64,000 nt of DNA from Betaproteobacteria bacterium Ga0077532 (GTDB lineage Bacteria; Pseudomonadota; Gammaproteobacteria; Burkholderiales; Ga0077523): assembly GCA_001464895.1 (NCBI GenBank), contig LNEE01000017.1:186001-250000 (forward strand). Direction: 5' to 3'. Shown piece by piece: positions 7,657 to 22,645 of the stretch (the stretch's first letter is position 1; each line of letters starts with the position of its first letter). A program made the translations under genes and the position numbers. The notes under the pieces are model-generated. The model searched no databases and was not told the DNA's origin. It was given only the letters and a program-made list of their open reading frames with translations.

Positions 7657-9948
7657 TCAGGCCACGCTGCTGGCCTCCTCCTCCCGCTTTTTCTCAGCAG
7701 GGGGCGGAACGTCAAAGACAAGCTGCACTTTGTCCTCGCCGTCGATATCGACTGTCACCTTGCCACCGGACATGAGACGTCCGAACAGCAGTTCGTCTGC
7801 AAGAGCGCGTCGGATCGTGTCCTGGATGAGCCGTGCCATGGGACGCGCGCCCATCAGTGGATCGAACCCGTTCTTGGCCAGGTGATCCTTGAGCGCGGTG
7901 GTGAACGTCGCCTCTACCTTCTTCTCGTGCAGCTGCTCCTCCAACTGCATCAGGAACTTGTCGACGACGCGCATGATGACTTCGTAGTCGAGCGCAGCAA
8001 ACGAGATAGTTGCGTCCAGCCGGTTCCTGAACTCGGGCGTGAACATCCGCTTGATCTCCGCCATCTCGTCGCCAGCCTGCTTGCCGAGCGTGAAACCAAT
8101 TGACGTCTTCGCAAGCGTCTCGGCCCCCGCGTTCGTGGTCATGATGATCGCGACGTTTCGGAAATCCGCCTTCCGACCGTTGTTGTCGGTGAGCGTGCCG
8201 TGGTCCATCACCTGAAGCAAGATGTTGAAGATGTCTGGGTGCGCCTTCTCGATTTCATCGAGGAGAAGAACCGCATAAGGATGCTTCGCAATCGCCTCCG
8301 TCAGCAGGCCACCTTGATCGAAGCCCACGTATCCGGGCGGCGCTCCGATGAGACGCGAGACAGCGTGTCGCTCCATGTACTCGGACATGTCGAAACGGAT
8401 CAGCTCGACACCGAGGATGTAAGCCAACTGGCGGGCAACCTCGGTCTTACCAACGCCCGTGGGACCCGAAAAGAGGAAGGATCCGATCGGCTTGAGAGGA
8501 TTCCCCAGACCACTCCGGGACATCTTGATCGCTGCGGCGAGCGCATCAATCGCTTTGTCCTGACCGAACACCACAGCCTTCAAATCGCGGTCCAGGGTCT
8601 TGAGGGAGTTGCGGTCGCTGGAAGACACATTCTGTGGCGGGATCCGCGCGATCTTCGCCACGGTCTCCTCGATGTCGTGCTTGCCGATGACCTTGCGCTG
8701 CTTCGACTTGGGGAGAATGCGCTGCGCGGCACCAGCCTCATCGATCACATCGATCGCCTTGTCGGGCAGATGGCGGTCATTGATGTACCGAGCTGAAAGC
8801 TCAGCGGCGGAGCTCAGCGCCGCCTCTGTGTAACGCACTCCATGATGCGCCTCGAACCGTGTCTTGAGGCCACGAAGAATGGCGACTGTCTCCTCGATCG
8901 TAGGTTCGACGACGTCGATCTTCTGGAAGCGGCGTGAGAGCGCGTGATCCTTCTCGAAGATTCCGCGGAACTCGTTATAAGTTGTTGCACCGATGCACTT
9001 CATCTGCCCCGACGACAGGGCAGGCTTCAGAAGATTGGACGCATCCAACGTACCGCCTGACGCCGCGCCTGCACCGATGAGCGTGTGGATTTCGTCGATG
9101 AAGAGTATTGCATTTGGGTTGTCGGTGAGCTGCTTGAGCACAGCCTTCAGTCGCTGCTCGAAATCACCGCGGTACTTGGTTCCCGCCAGCAGCGCACCCA
9201 TGTCGAGAGCGTAGACCACGCAGTGACTGAGAATCTCGGGAACCTGCCCCTCGATGATGCGACGGGCCAAGCCCTCCGCGATCGCGGTCTTACCGACTCC
9301 GGCCTCGCCCACCAGCAGGGGATTGTTCTTCCTGCGGCGACACAGTGTCTGGATGACACGCTCGACCTCTTTCTCTCGACCGATCAGCGGATCGATCTTC
9401 CCGCTGATGGCCTGGGCGTTCAGGTTCTGGGTGTACGTCTCCAACGCACCGCCGGCGCCCTGCTCTTGCTCGGCCTCGGCCTCGGCCTCCTGCTTCGGAG
9501 GTTGGGCCGCGCTCTGAGGAACCTTGCTTATGCCGTGCGAGATGAAATTGACGACGTCTAGGCGAGTCACGCCTTTCTGATGCAAGAAGTAGACGGCGTG
9601 GGAATCCTTTTCACCAAAGATAGCCACCAGCACATTGGCACCGGTGACCTCTTTCTTGCCCGACGACTGGACGTGGAGGATGGCGCGCTGGATGACACGT
9701 TGGAAACCGAGGGTCGGCTGAGTGTCGACCTCGTCACCAGACACCACCGGTGTGTGTTCGTTGATGAAATCCGTGAGCTGCTTCCGCAGTTCCTCGATGT
9801 TCGCCGCACAAGCGCGCAACACTTCAGAGGCTGACGGGTTGTCCAACATGGCGAGGAGCAGGTGCTCCACCGTGATGAACTCGTGGCGCTTCTGCCTGGC
9901 CTCCATGAACGCCATGTGCAGACTGACTTCGAGTTCCTGGGCAATCAT
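7657..9948 (-). CDS. clpA: ClpA, AAA+ unfoldase of the ClpAP protease
   Basis: This 763-residue protein has an N-terminal Clp repeat domain that docks ClpS (residues 1-145), a charged linker rich in Glu, Ala and Gln, then two AAA+ modules. Walker A motifs occur at GEAGVGKT (about residue 214) and GPTGVGKT (about 494), with Walker B LFIDEIHTL in the first and LLLDEIEKA in the second. There is no ClpB-type middle coiled coil, which separates it from disaggregases. The hexamer unfolds substrates and feeds them to ClpP, which is not in this window. The start ATG abuts the clpS stop with no gap, and its ribosome site (GAGGAAAC) lies inside clpS, so translation is coupled. Confidence 0.97.
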   Translation of the reverse strand: MIAQELEVSLHMAFMEARQKRHEFITVEHLLLAMLDNPSASEVLRACAANIEELRKQLTDFINEHTPVVSGDEVDTQPTLGFQRVIQRAILHVQSSGKKEVTGANVLVAIFGEKDSHAVYFLHQKGVTRLDVVNFISHGISKVPQSAAQPPKQEAEAEAEQEQGAGGALETYTQNLNAQAISGKIDPLIGREKEVERVIQTLCRRRKNNPLLVGEAGVGKTAIAEGLARRIIEGQVPEILSHCVVYALDMGALLAGTKYRGDFEQRLKAVLKQLTDNPNAILFIDEIHTLIGAGAASGGTLDASNLLKPALSSGQMKCIGATTYNEFRGIFEKDHALSRRFQKIDVVEPTIEETVAILRGLKTRFEAHHGVRYTEAALSSAAELSARYINDRHLPDKAIDVIDEAGAAQRILPKSKQRKVIGKHDIEETVAKIARIPPQNVSSSDRNSLKTLDRDLKAVVFGQDKAIDALAAAIKMSRSGLGNPLKPIGSFLFSGPTGVGKTEVARQLAYILGVELIRFDMSEYMERHAVSRLIGAPPGYVGFDQGGLLTEAIAKHPYAVLLLDEIEKAHPDIFNILLQVMDHGTLTDNNGRKADFRNVAIIMTTNAGAETLAKTSIGFTLGKQAGDEMAEIKRMFTPEFRNRLDATISFAALDYEVIMRVVDKFLMQLEEQLHEKKVEATFTTALKDHLAKNGFDPLMGARPMARLIQDTIRRALADELLFGRLMSGGKVTVDIDGEDKVQLVFDVPPPAEKKREEEASSVA

Positions 9949-10257
9949 CTACGTTTCCTCCATCACACACTGCAACGGGTGCTGATGCTGACGCGAATAC
10001 GAGATGACCTGTTCCACCTTGGTCGCGGCGACATCCTTCGGAAATACTCCGCACACGCCCATTCCATCGCGGTGCACCTTCAACATCACTTGCGTGGCCT
10101 GCTCACGGGTCATTCCGAAGAAGTCCTGAAGTACCCCGACCACGAAATCCATCGGTGTGTAGTCGTCGTTCAGCAGAAGCACTTTGTACAGCGGAGGAGG
10201 CTCGACCTTCTGCTTCTCGACCTCCAACACTCCACCTTCTCGTGGACTTGTCGCCAT
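9949..10257 (-). CDS. clpS: ClpS, N-end-rule adaptor for ClpAP
   Basis: This 102-residue adaptor delivers proteins with destabilising N-terminal residues to ClpA. The core contains the hallmark [13 protein letters not shown] and the helix with [14 protein letters not shown], matching the substrate-binding pocket of the family. A short disordered N-terminal tail (residues 1-22) precedes it, as needed for engaging the ClpA pore. It is the first gene of a two-gene operon with clpA. A 12-bp perfect palindrome lies about 60 bp upstream. Confidence 0.96.
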   Translation of the reverse strand: MATSPREGGVLEVEKQKVEPPPLYKVLLLNDDYTPMDFVVGVLQDFFGMTREQATQVMLKVHRDGMGVCGVFPKDVAATKVEQVISYSRQHQHPLQCVMEET

Positions 10258-10318
10258 AGCCCTGCCGTTACCTGACTGCTGAGTGGATCAGCACACTCGA
10301 CGAATCTATTGTGCGCGC

Positions 10319-10330
10319 AAATTCGAATTT
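10319..10330. promoter_or_regulatory. Palindrome upstream of clpS
   Basis: AAATTCGAATTT is a perfect 12-bp palindrome in the 219-bp gap between icd and clpS, 62 bp before the clpS start. Its AT-rich character stands out from the GC-rich surroundings. It could be an operator or part of the clpS promoter; no known consensus is recognised. Confidence 0.3.
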
Positions 10331-10476
10331 TACAAGGGGCGCACCCTCGCCTCTTTCCGATGTCGCCGGCACCTCGAAACCTACCGCCCAACCAACCAAA
10401 GACGTTGGCCGGCGTCCCGCTTCCAGCGACCAGGAATCCGTCGCAGATATCTCGGCAACTCGCGCCCCTTGCATGA

Positions 10477-11724
<1,248 letters not shown>

Positions 11725-11787
11725 CGATCACCTTTCGCAAGTTGAACTGCTTGGTACGGGATATGGGCAGAACCGTGTCGGCGCACC

Positions 11788-11809
11788 GCAAGGACACTGC
11801 AAGGACACT
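11788..11809. repeat. 11-bp tandem duplication upstream of icd
   Basis: GCAAGGACACT is repeated exactly twice head to tail, 64-85 bp before the icd start codon. The 11-bp spacing places the two copies on the same DNA face, so a pair of regulator half-sites is possible. Confidence 0.5.
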
Positions 11810-12476
11810 GCATGGGGCCTGCACGTCGCAAGACGTGTCCGTTGAACATCTGCCCTTCAACATCGCGCCTTCAACATTGGCTCGTCAGCCAATTGGAAGA
11901 TCAGCTCACGGGGCTCCCAACTTCATCGTTCTTGAAACGCCCGATCGCAGGCATGCATTCCCTGATCGGCCGACGGGCATCAACCCCTTCGGAGTTTAGT
12001 CCACGCGCCCAATGTTGGCGACCTGCCAGTCCTCCCGTCGTGCCCGCGTTGCTTGCTCCCCAACCATTGACCGCCATGCATCCCCGGCAGCAAAAAGACG
12101 CCCGTGGCTCGATTACTGGGGTCCCAGGATCTCCTGTCCAGAGTTGACGGCTTGTCCAAGTCTGAGACTGGCGCAAGGGTCACCCCCCTTGCCCAACGGG
12201 AGCGGAATCGGCCGAACGACGCGCGACCACACTTTCCGCGAACGGCAACCATGGACACCTTTGGTAGCCCTGGAACCTTGCCGGCGCCATTGGCGTGCCG
12301 TAGGCGGCGGGAACGCACAACACAGCGACACCCAGGTCATTCCCTGGGGGCAATGACCTCTGGAGATGTATCCGCCGCACACCAGCAAAACTGCTTTCCG
12401 CATTGCGGGATAACTGGTCGCACGCAGCATGCAAATAACTGATTCCTCAATATAAATTGACATCCCGACATTGTTG

Positions 12477-12504
12477 TTGCACTGCGCAAGACCGATCGTA
12501 TACT
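12477..12504 (+). promoter_or_regulatory. Probable sigma-70 promoter of aceA
   Basis: TTGCAC (12477-12482) and TATACT (12499-12504) are separated by 16 bases, close to the sigma-70 consensus. Transcription would begin near 12511, leaving a leader of about 240 bases before the TTG start at 12754. Confidence 0.6.
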
Positions 12505-12510
12505 CAGCGG

Positions 12511-12524
12511 ACACGGTGCCGTGT
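12511..12524. promoter_or_regulatory. Dyad operator at the predicted aceA transcription start
   Basis: ACACGG (12511-12516) and CCGTGT (12519-12524) are perfect inverted arms around TG. The dyad begins six bases after the -10 element, a classical repressor position. The regulator is unknown; glyoxylate-shunt genes are often controlled by IclR-, GntR- or RamB-type factors in other bacteria. Confidence 0.5.
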
Positions 12525-12753
12525 TCGACAAAGGTGAAATGTCGGCACTCCGGTGGTGATCGCCAACCCGATCATCCCCTTGGCCCGCCAGACCTGATCT
12601 CTGGCCGCCTCGTGCAACTGGGTGCAGCGCGCACGCAACTTGCGCTGCGGGCTTCCTGGCAGCGCAGCAGGTTGCCTCGGCGTCGATGGCCCAACAGGGT
12701 CCTCGCGTGTCCGTCTCAGCCAGCGCAACTTTCAACTCGGACTGGAGATTCAA

Positions 12754-14025
<1,272 letters not shown>

Positions 14026-14043
14026 CGGTGACGGCTCCCGCCG

Positions 14044-14075
14044 AAACCCGGACACCGCGGTGTCCGGGTTTTTTT
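14044..14075 (+). terminator. Terminator of aceA
   Basis: A perfect inverted repeat of AAACCCGGACAC and its complement, centred on CGCG, runs from 14044 to 14071 and is followed by a T tract to 14075. It lies 19 bp after the aceA stop. Confidence 0.92.
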
Positions 14076-14112
14076 CGGCCTCTGCCAACCGGCAAAATCT
14101 AATGCCATAATG

Positions 14113-14130
14113 CGGGAAATTTCATTCCCG
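14113..14130. promoter_or_regulatory. Inverted repeat in the aceB promoter/leader
   Basis: CGGGAA (14113-14118) and TTCCCG (14125-14130) flank six bases. A CATAAT hexamer at 14105-14110 could be the -10 element, which would put the dyad at the transcription start, 22 bp before the aceB ATG. The geometry resembles the aceA dyad although the arm sequence differs. Confidence 0.4.
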
Positions 14131-14151
14131 ACGATCCCACGGAGTACACCA

Positions 14152-15768
<1,617 letters not shown>

Positions 15769-15808
15769 GATCGCCCGCGGCTGACACATCGCCGCCAACG
15801 GCCCCTCC

Positions 15809-16360
15809 ATGACCCGGGTGATCCTGCTCAACAAACCCCACGGGGTGCAGAGCCAGTTCACCGGGTCGGAGGGCATCCGTACCCTTCGGGACTACGTCGA
15901 TGTTCCCGGCGTGTACCCGGCAGGTAGGCTCGATGCCGACAGCGAAGGCTTGTTGTTGCTGACGGACGACGGCGCCCTCCAGGCGCGCATCGCAGACCCC
16001 AGGCACAAGCTTCCGAAGACCTACCTGGCCCAGGTCGAAGGCGAGCCCACCGACGAGGCACTTGGACGACTCCGCACTGGCGTGGACCTCGGTGACTTCA
16101 AGTCACGGCCCGCGGAAGCACGGGCGATCGCGGAGCCGGACTGGCTCTGGCCCCGCGATCCCCCCGTCCGCTACCGTAGACACATCCCGACGACCTGGAT
16201 CGAACTCATCCTGCGTGAGGGACGCAATCGACAGGTCCGACGGATGACCGCTGCTGTAGGATTCCCCACGCTACGCCTGATCAGGACAGCGATCGGCCCA
16301 TACCGCTTGGACGGATTGCCTCCGGGCCGATGGCGGGAGACTCCCGAGCGCCCGCAGTAG
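15809..16360 (+). CDS. rluE: 23S rRNA pseudouridine synthase, RluE type
   Basis: This 183-residue enzyme of the RsuA/RluB/E/F family isomerises a uridine in 23S rRNA. The catalytic Asp is D42 in [14 protein letters not shown]. Other family motifs are LNKPHGV at the start, KTYLAQVEG, and [11 protein letters not shown] near the C-terminus. It lacks the N-terminal S4 domain present in RsuA and RluB, which, with its short length, matches RluE (target U2457 in E. coli). It lies 40 bp after aceB and ends at a bidirectional terminator. Confidence 0.92.
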   Translation: MTRVILLNKPHGVQSQFTGSEGIRTLRDYVDVPGVYPAGRLDADSEGLLLLTDDGALQARIADPRHKLPKTYLAQVEGEPTDEALGRLRTGVDLGDFKSRPAEARAIAEPDWLWPRDPPVRYRRHIPTTWIELILREGRNRQVRRMTAAVGFPTLRLIRTAIGPYRLDGLPPGRWRETPERPQ

Positions 16361-16370
16361 TCTCGAAACG

Positions 16371-16396
16371 AAAAGCCCGCCGGAAGGCGGGCTTTT
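16371..16396. terminator. Bidirectional terminator between rluE and the PEP-CTERM gene
   Basis: AAAAGCCCGCC (16371-16381) pairs with GGCGGGCTTTT (16386-16396) around a GGAA loop. Both strands end in T tracts, so it can serve the two convergent genes. Confidence 0.92.
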
Positions 16397-16439
16397 CTTT
16401 GCAGGACAGGACCGTTGTCCGGTCAGTCCGGCGTATTGG

Positions 16440-17210
16440 TCAGCTGCGACGATTGCGGCGTGCGACCGAGGCGCCGAGGGCGGCGATCCCGATCAAGGCG
16501 AGCACACCGGGCTCGGGAATCGGCGTGGGTGTCACCGTCGAGGCGACTCGACCGAAGAAACCCAACCCGGAGTACACATAGTCGGCCGGCGCCGTCGTGC
16601 TCGAGCGGAACTCGAAAGTTCCCGTCAGTTCGCCTCGCTCAGTGATCTCGACACCTGAGAAGAGGTAGGCGAGCACCGTATCCGCAAAGGTGCCACGCTG
16701 ACTCTTGTTGCCCGGGTTCGCAACTTCGTCGGGCTTCATCACGCCGACGATGTCCATGAGCTTCGCCTCGAATGGCGTCGGGAGGACCGGGCTGTTGGTG
16801 ATACTCACGCTGAAGGTGCCGTTCGCGCCGGCGCCAGAACCGGCCTGGCCGTTCGTCCAGACATCGAACGAATCGAAGCGATCGGGCGGGAAGAAGCCGT
16901 CGCTGATGCTGTCGGAACGACCATCGATCTCATTGAGGTAGATCCAATCGTTCGCGCTGCCGCCCCAGGCGTCAGCAAGCAATTGTCTGAACGCCTGTTG
17001 CTCGTCCGCCGAGTAGCCCGAGTACGCCCAGTTGTAGCCACCACTGAGGTCGAGGCATGCCCCGGCATCGGGAGATTGGGATGTACCGGCCGGCGGGGTG
17101 ATCGTCATTCCGATCGAGGTGGCGCAGGTCGGCAGCGCCTGGGCGGGCGCGCTCAGCATGGCGCTTGTCAGGATCGCAGCGGCGGCAAGAGATTTGGTCA
17201 GAGCATTCAT
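16440..17210 (-). CDS. Secreted PEP-CTERM protein
   Basis: This 256-residue protein starts at the ATG at 17210, where a signal peptide begins (MNALTKSLAAAAILTSAMLS, cleaved after PAQA). The frame stays open upstream to 17465, but that stretch has no signal-peptide character. The C-terminus is a textbook PEP-CTERM sorting signal: IPEPGVLALIGIAALGASVA followed by RRNRRS. Such proteins are processed by exosortase and are linked to exopolysaccharide and biofilm. The mature body is rich in Gly, Ser, Asp and aromatic residues and is not otherwise recognised. No exosortase gene is in the window. It shares a terminator with convergent rluE. Confidence 0.88.
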   Translation of the reverse strand: MNALTKSLAAAAILTSAMLSAPAQALPTCATSIGMTITPPAGTSQSPDAGACLDLSGGYNWAYSGYSADEQQAFRQLLADAWGGSANDWIYLNEIDGRSDSISDGFFPPDRFDSFDVWTNGQAGSGAGANGTFSVSITNSPVLPTPFEAKLMDIVGVMKPDEVANPGNKSQRGTFADTVLAYLFSGVEITERGELTGTFEFRSSTTAPADYVYSGLGFFGRVASTVTPTPIPEPGVLALIGIAALGASVARRNRRS

Positions 17211-17655
17211 GGGGCGACGTCCAGTGCAAACAATCAAAGATGCCGCATTGTGAGCATTATTCGGACCGGAGGTTGAAAACTCACAGCGATCAGCTATTTG
17301 GTGTTGGCTCGCCCAAACGATGGCTGGCCAACGTAAGGGAAGTCGACACCGCCGGCACGCCCGGATATCCCGCCGAATGGGCGACCACGGCCTGCCGTGC
17401 ACCATGGAAGCACCGTGCCCTCTCTCCATTGCTGCCTCTGCTTTGACTACTCCGGCGGGTTCCACTTATTCTCGGTGAGCGTCGTACCAGTCGGCCGTCG
17501 GGAACGGGCGAACGGTGATCGGTCCACTGGAATCAGGGCTGCCCGCACCCCTGCCCCGCAACTTTGCACCGTTGCATGCTTGCTCGAAATGCTCGCCCCC
17601 CCCAGATGAACCTGGGGCCCTCGATGGGCTGGTCATCCCCCTTCCGCTCCGCCCG
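17211..17655. other. Divergent intergenic region, PEP-CTERM gene / marC
   Basis: This 445-bp gap should hold promoters for both flanking genes. I find no coding frame with family features, no RNA gene and no strong inverted repeat. The marC start lacks an obvious ribosome site. Confidence 0.5.
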
Positions 17656-18297
17656 ATGCTTCACTGGACCGAACTATTCAAGATCACCATCGCGCTGCTC
17701 GCCATCGTCAATCCGGTGGGTGGCGTCCCGATGTACGTCGGCACCACCGCAGGCTGGACGCCCGCCGAACAGCGGCGCACCGCGCGCACCGTGGCCATCA
17801 CCGTCTTCACGGTGCTCGGGACGTCGGCGCTGGTTGGAACCAGCCTGCTGGATTTCTTCGGGATCGGGATCCCATCGTTCCAGGTCGGCGGCGGCATACT
17901 CCTGATGCTGCTCGCGATCTCCATGATGGAAGCCCGCGAGAGCGGAATCCGGCAGACCCCCGCGGAAGAGCGCGAGACCGTCGATCGTCACGCGGTCGCC
18001 GTCGTCCCTTTGGGCATCCCGCTCCTGGCCGGACCAGGATCCATCAGTACGATGATCATCGCCACCCATGGCGTCCAAGGTGTCGCGTTCCGCTTCGAGC
18101 TGCTCCTGCCAGCAGCTTTGATCGCCGTGACCGTCTGGATGACCTTGCTGCTTGCCACCCGCGTGTCCCGTCGCCTCGGCACGACGGGCATGAACATCGT
18201 CACCCGGATCATGGGCCTGGTGCTCGCCGCCCTCGCCGTCGAATTCATCGCACAGGGCCTCCTGGAACTGTTTCCGGGGCTGGGAGCCAAGACATGA
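17656..18297 (+). CDS. MarC/UPF0056-family membrane protein
   Basis: This 213-residue integral membrane protein has six predicted hydrophobic helices. It contains the family hallmarks [13 protein letters not shown] in the first helix pair and the related [15 protein letters not shown] in the second half, which suggests an internal duplication. The function of the family is unsettled, and the old link to multiple antibiotic resistance was withdrawn. I chose the ATG at 17656 (MLHWTELFK), where the first helix begins, although the frame is open to 17515. Its stop overlaps the start of the NUDIX gene in an ATGA, so it heads a three-gene operon with nudJ and mnmA. Confidence 0.87.
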   Translation: MLHWTELFKITIALLAIVNPVGGVPMYVGTTAGWTPAEQRRTARTVAITVFTVLGTSALVGTSLLDFFGIGIPSFQVGGGILLMLLAISMMEARESGIRQTPAEERETVDRHAVAVVPLGIPLLAGPGSISTMIIATHGVQGVAFRFELLLPAALIAVTVWMTLLLATRVSRRLGTTGMNIVTRIMGLVLAALAVEFIAQGLLELFPGLGAKT

Positions 18298-18740
18298 TCT
18301 GGACACCGCATGCCACGGTCGCCGTGGTCGTCGAACGCGAAGGGCGTTTCCTGATGGTCGAGGAAGAGACCGACGAAGGCATCCGCATCAACCAGCCCGC
18401 GGGTCACTTCGAGTCGAACGAATCGCTCGTCGAGGCCGCAGTTCGCGAGACGCTCGAGGAGACCGCCTGCCACGTCGCTCTCGAGCATCTGATCGGGATC
18501 TACCGCTGGCCGCGCCCGGGTACCGACGTCGTGTATCTGCGCTTCGCATTCTCTGGCCGCCTGATCCGTCACGAGGCGGACCGCCCCCTGGACCACGGCA
18601 TCCTGCGCGCACTCTGGATGACGCGCGACGAACTCGTCGCCGAGACCCCGCGCCATCGGAACGGGCTCGTCCTCCGATGCATCGACGATCACCTGGCCGG
18701 CCGCCATTACCCGCTCGACCTTCTGGTGCACTACCCATGA
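18294..18740 (+). CDS. nudJ: NUDIX hydrolase, NudJ-like
   Basis: This 148-residue NUDIX protein has a complete Nudix box at residues 37-59: G37, E43, then RETLEET with the metal-binding glutamates. NudJ in E. coli removes phosphate from thiamine pyrophosphate and some nucleoside di/triphosphates, and its gene sits directly upstream of mnmA as here. Order and length support the NudJ assignment, but the exact substrate is inferred. Start and stop overlap both neighbours by ATGA, so the three genes are translationally coupled. Confidence 0.88.
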   Translation: MIWTPHATVAVVVEREGRFLMVEEETDEGIRINQPAGHFESNESLVEAAVRETLEETACHVALEHLIGIYRWPRPGTDVVYLRFAFSGRLIRHEADRPLDHGILRALWMTRDELVAETPRHRNGLVLRCIDDHLAGRHYPLDLLVHYP

Positions 18741-19843
18741 CCCGCGAACGCGTCGTCGTCGGACTCTCCGGCGGCGTGGACTCCGCTGTGGCCGCCTGGC
18801 TGCTCAAGGAAGCCGGATACGACGTCGTCGGCCTCTTCATGAAGAACTGGGAGGACGACGACACCGACGAGTACTGCACTTCGCGCGCGGATCTCGTCGA
18901 CGCCGTTTCGGTGGCGGACGTCATCGGGATCGAAGTGGATGCCGTGAACTTCGCCGCCGAGTATCGCGAGCGTGTCTTCAGCCGCTTCCTCGCCGAGTAC
19001 CGCGCCGGCCGCACACCGAATCCGGACGTGCTGTGCAACAGCGAGATCAAGTTCGAGGCATTCCTCGATCACGCCATCGCCCTCGGCGCCGGCCACATCG
19101 CCACCGGACACTACGCCGGCGTCCGGCAGACTGCCGACGGGTCGTTCGAGCTCCTGCGCGCCGCGGACCGCACGAAGGACCAGAGCTACTTCCTCCACCG
19201 CCTCGATCAGCGGCAACTGGGGCGCACGCTCTTCCCGCTCGCCGGTTGGCAGAAGCGCGATGTCCGCGCCCTCGCCGAGCGCATCGGCCTGCCGAACCAC
19301 GCGAAGAAGGACTCCACGGGCATCTGCTTCATCGGCGAGCGGCCGTTCCGGGACTTCCTCAACCGATACCTGCCACGGGAGCCCGGCGACATGGTCACCC
19401 CCGAGGGGCGCGTCGTCGGCCGGCACATGGGCCTCATGTACTACACGATCGGCCAGCGTCAGGGCCTCGGCATCGGGGGCGAGGGGTTGCCCTGGTACGT
19501 CGCCGACAAGGACCTCCCGGCGAATCGCCTCGTGGTCGTGCAGGGGCACGATCACCCTTGCCTCGCTGCGCCAGCGCTCGAAGCGCTCGACCTGTCGTGG
19601 GTCGCAGGTACGGCGCCCGATCCGTCCTCGGACTACGGCGCGAAGACCCGCTACCGACAGGGCGATGCCGCATGCCGGTTCGCTCTCGACCCATCGGGCG
19701 GGCATCTCACGGTCGCGTTCGACGAGCCGCAGTGGGCCATCACGCCGGGCCAGTCGGTGGTGCTCTACCGGGGAGACGTCTGCCTGGGCGGTGGCGTGAT
19801 CGAGCGCGCGCTCCCGCAAGACACGCTGTCAGCCGCCGCCTGA
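18737..19843 (+). CDS. mnmA: tRNA-specific 2-thiouridylase MnmA
   Basis: This 368-residue enzyme adds sulfur to C2 of the wobble uridine in tRNA-Lys, -Glu and -Gln, receiving persulfide through the Tus/IscS relay. The ATP-binding PP-loop is [11 protein letters not shown] (11-21). The two catalytic cysteines are C100 in NPDVLCN and C197 in [22 protein letters not shown] lies in the central beta domain. I chose the ATG at 18737 ([10 protein letters not shown]), overlapping the nudJ stop by ATGA. Its last 15 bp overlap the end of the convergent uracil-DNA glycosylase gene. Confidence 0.96.
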   Translation: MTRERVVVGLSGGVDSAVAAWLLKEAGYDVVGLFMKNWEDDDTDEYCTSRADLVDAVSVADVIGIEVDAVNFAAEYRERVFSRFLAEYRAGRTPNPDVLCNSEIKFEAFLDHAIALGAGHIATGHYAGVRQTADGSFELLRAADRTKDQSYFLHRLDQRQLGRTLFPLAGWQKRDVRALAERIGLPNHAKKDSTGICFIGERPFRDFLNRYLPREPGDMVTPEGRVVGRHMGLMYYTIGQRQGLGIGGEGLPWYVADKDLPANRLVVVQGHDHPCLAAPALEALDLSWVAGTAPDPSSDYGAKTRYRQGDAACRFALDPSGGHLTVAFDEPQWAITPGQSVVLYRGDVCLGGGVIERALPQDTLSAAA

Positions 19844-20422
19844 TCCATCCATCAGCACCCGCACTCTCGCGCGAAGCGCCGGCAGCAGTTCGTCCTCGAA
19901 CCAGGCGTTCCGCCGCAGCCACGCCGTGTTCCGCCAGCTCGGATGGGGCAGCGGCATGAACTCGGGCAGGTAGTCGCCGAAACTCCGGACGGTCTCGGTC
20001 ATGCCCTTCCGTCTGCGTCTGCCAAGGTGGAAGGCCTGCGCATAGGCGCCGACGAGGAGCGTGAGTCCGATCGCCGGAAGCTGCGACCGGATCCGCTCTT
20101 GCCAGAGCGGCGCGCACTCTGGCCGCGGCGGCAGGTCGGCACCATCGACCGTCCCCGGATAGCAGAGCCCCATCGGCACGATCGCCACGCGCGTCTCGTC
20201 GTAGAAGTCCTCGCGCGGGAGGGCGAGCCAGGCACGCAGGCGATCTCCCGACGGGTCGTTCCAAGGAACGCCACTCTCGTGCACCCGTCGCCCCGGTGCC
20301 TGTCCGACGATGAGCAGCCGAGCGCTCCGTGCCGCCCGGAGCACCGGACGCGGCGCGTGGGGAAGGTGGTGCGCACACACGCGGCACCCACGCGCCTCCT
20401 GCAGAGTCTCTTCGAGCGTCAT
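19829..20422 (-). CDS. Uracil-DNA glycosylase family protein with four-Cys cluster site
   Basis: This 197-residue protein has the UDG fold motifs GQAPG (40-44) and HPS (160-162), which in the superfamily bind and excise uracil from DNA. Four cysteines, C13, C16, C87 and C103, have the spacing of the [4Fe-4S] ligands in family 4 uracil-DNA glycosylases. Motif 1 reads [17 protein letters not shown] instead of the GEAPGxxED of classical family 4 enzymes, so the catalytic details may differ. I used the ATG at 20422; a TTG lies one codon earlier. The gene is convergent with mnmA and divergent from purB. Confidence 0.85.
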   Translation of the reverse strand: MTLEETLQEARGCRVCAHHLPHAPRPVLRAARSARLLIVGQAPGRRVHESGVPWNDPSGDRLRAWLALPREDFYDETRVAIVPMGLCYPGTVDGADLPPRPECAPLWQERIRSQLPAIGLTLLVGAYAQAFHLGRRRRKGMTETVRSFGDYLPEFMPLPHPSWRNTAWLRRNAWFEDELLPALRARVRVLMDGSGGG

Positions 20423-20463
20423 CAACGGATTGTAGGGGCCGGGCGCGAACCCCTATCCGCTAG

Positions 20464-21864
<1,401 letters not shown>

Positions 21865-21886
21865 AGAGAGGCGCGCGGCCGGCGAT

Positions 21887-21987
21887 CAGCCGGCGCGAAC
21901 GAATCAACGGCGCCGGACATCAGCCGGCGCGAACGAATCAACGGCGCCGGACATCAGCCGGCGCGAACGAATCAACGGCGCCGGACA

Positions 21988-21999
<12 letters not shown>
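21887..21999. repeat. 34-bp tandem repeat array reaching into the dedA stop
   Basis: Three identical 34-bp units lie head to tail at 21887-21920, 21921-21954 and 21955-21988, followed by the first 11 bases of a fourth. Each unit holds the palindromes GCCGGC and GGCGCC around an AT-richer centre (GAACGAATCAA). The array fills the space between purB and dedA. The partial fourth copy codes for the last residues of DedA, and the dedA stop codon lies at the junction (21988-21990). There are no unique spacers, so it is not a CRISPR. Confidence 0.95.
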
Positions 22000-22626
<627 letters not shown>

Positions 22627-22645
22627 GGCGCGCGGTCCCCCGCGG

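Larger units (their letters stand above)
11725..12753. other. Large icd/aceA divergent intergenic region
   Basis: This 1,029-bp gap has no frame with family features. Near icd it contains an 11-bp tandem duplication, GCAAGGACACT, at 11788-11798 and 11799-11809. A probable aceA promoter lies at 12477-12504 with a dyad at 12511-12524, followed by an untranslated leader of about 240 bases. CTTCAACAT occurs twice around 11855-11880. The central 11,900-12,450 part shows nothing I can interpret; open frames there are short and lack ribosome sites. Confidence 0.6.

Noticed and set aside
11900..12470. Small genes in the icd-aceA gap
   Set aside because: Open frames there overlap on both strands, lack ribosome sites and show no recognisable protein pattern.
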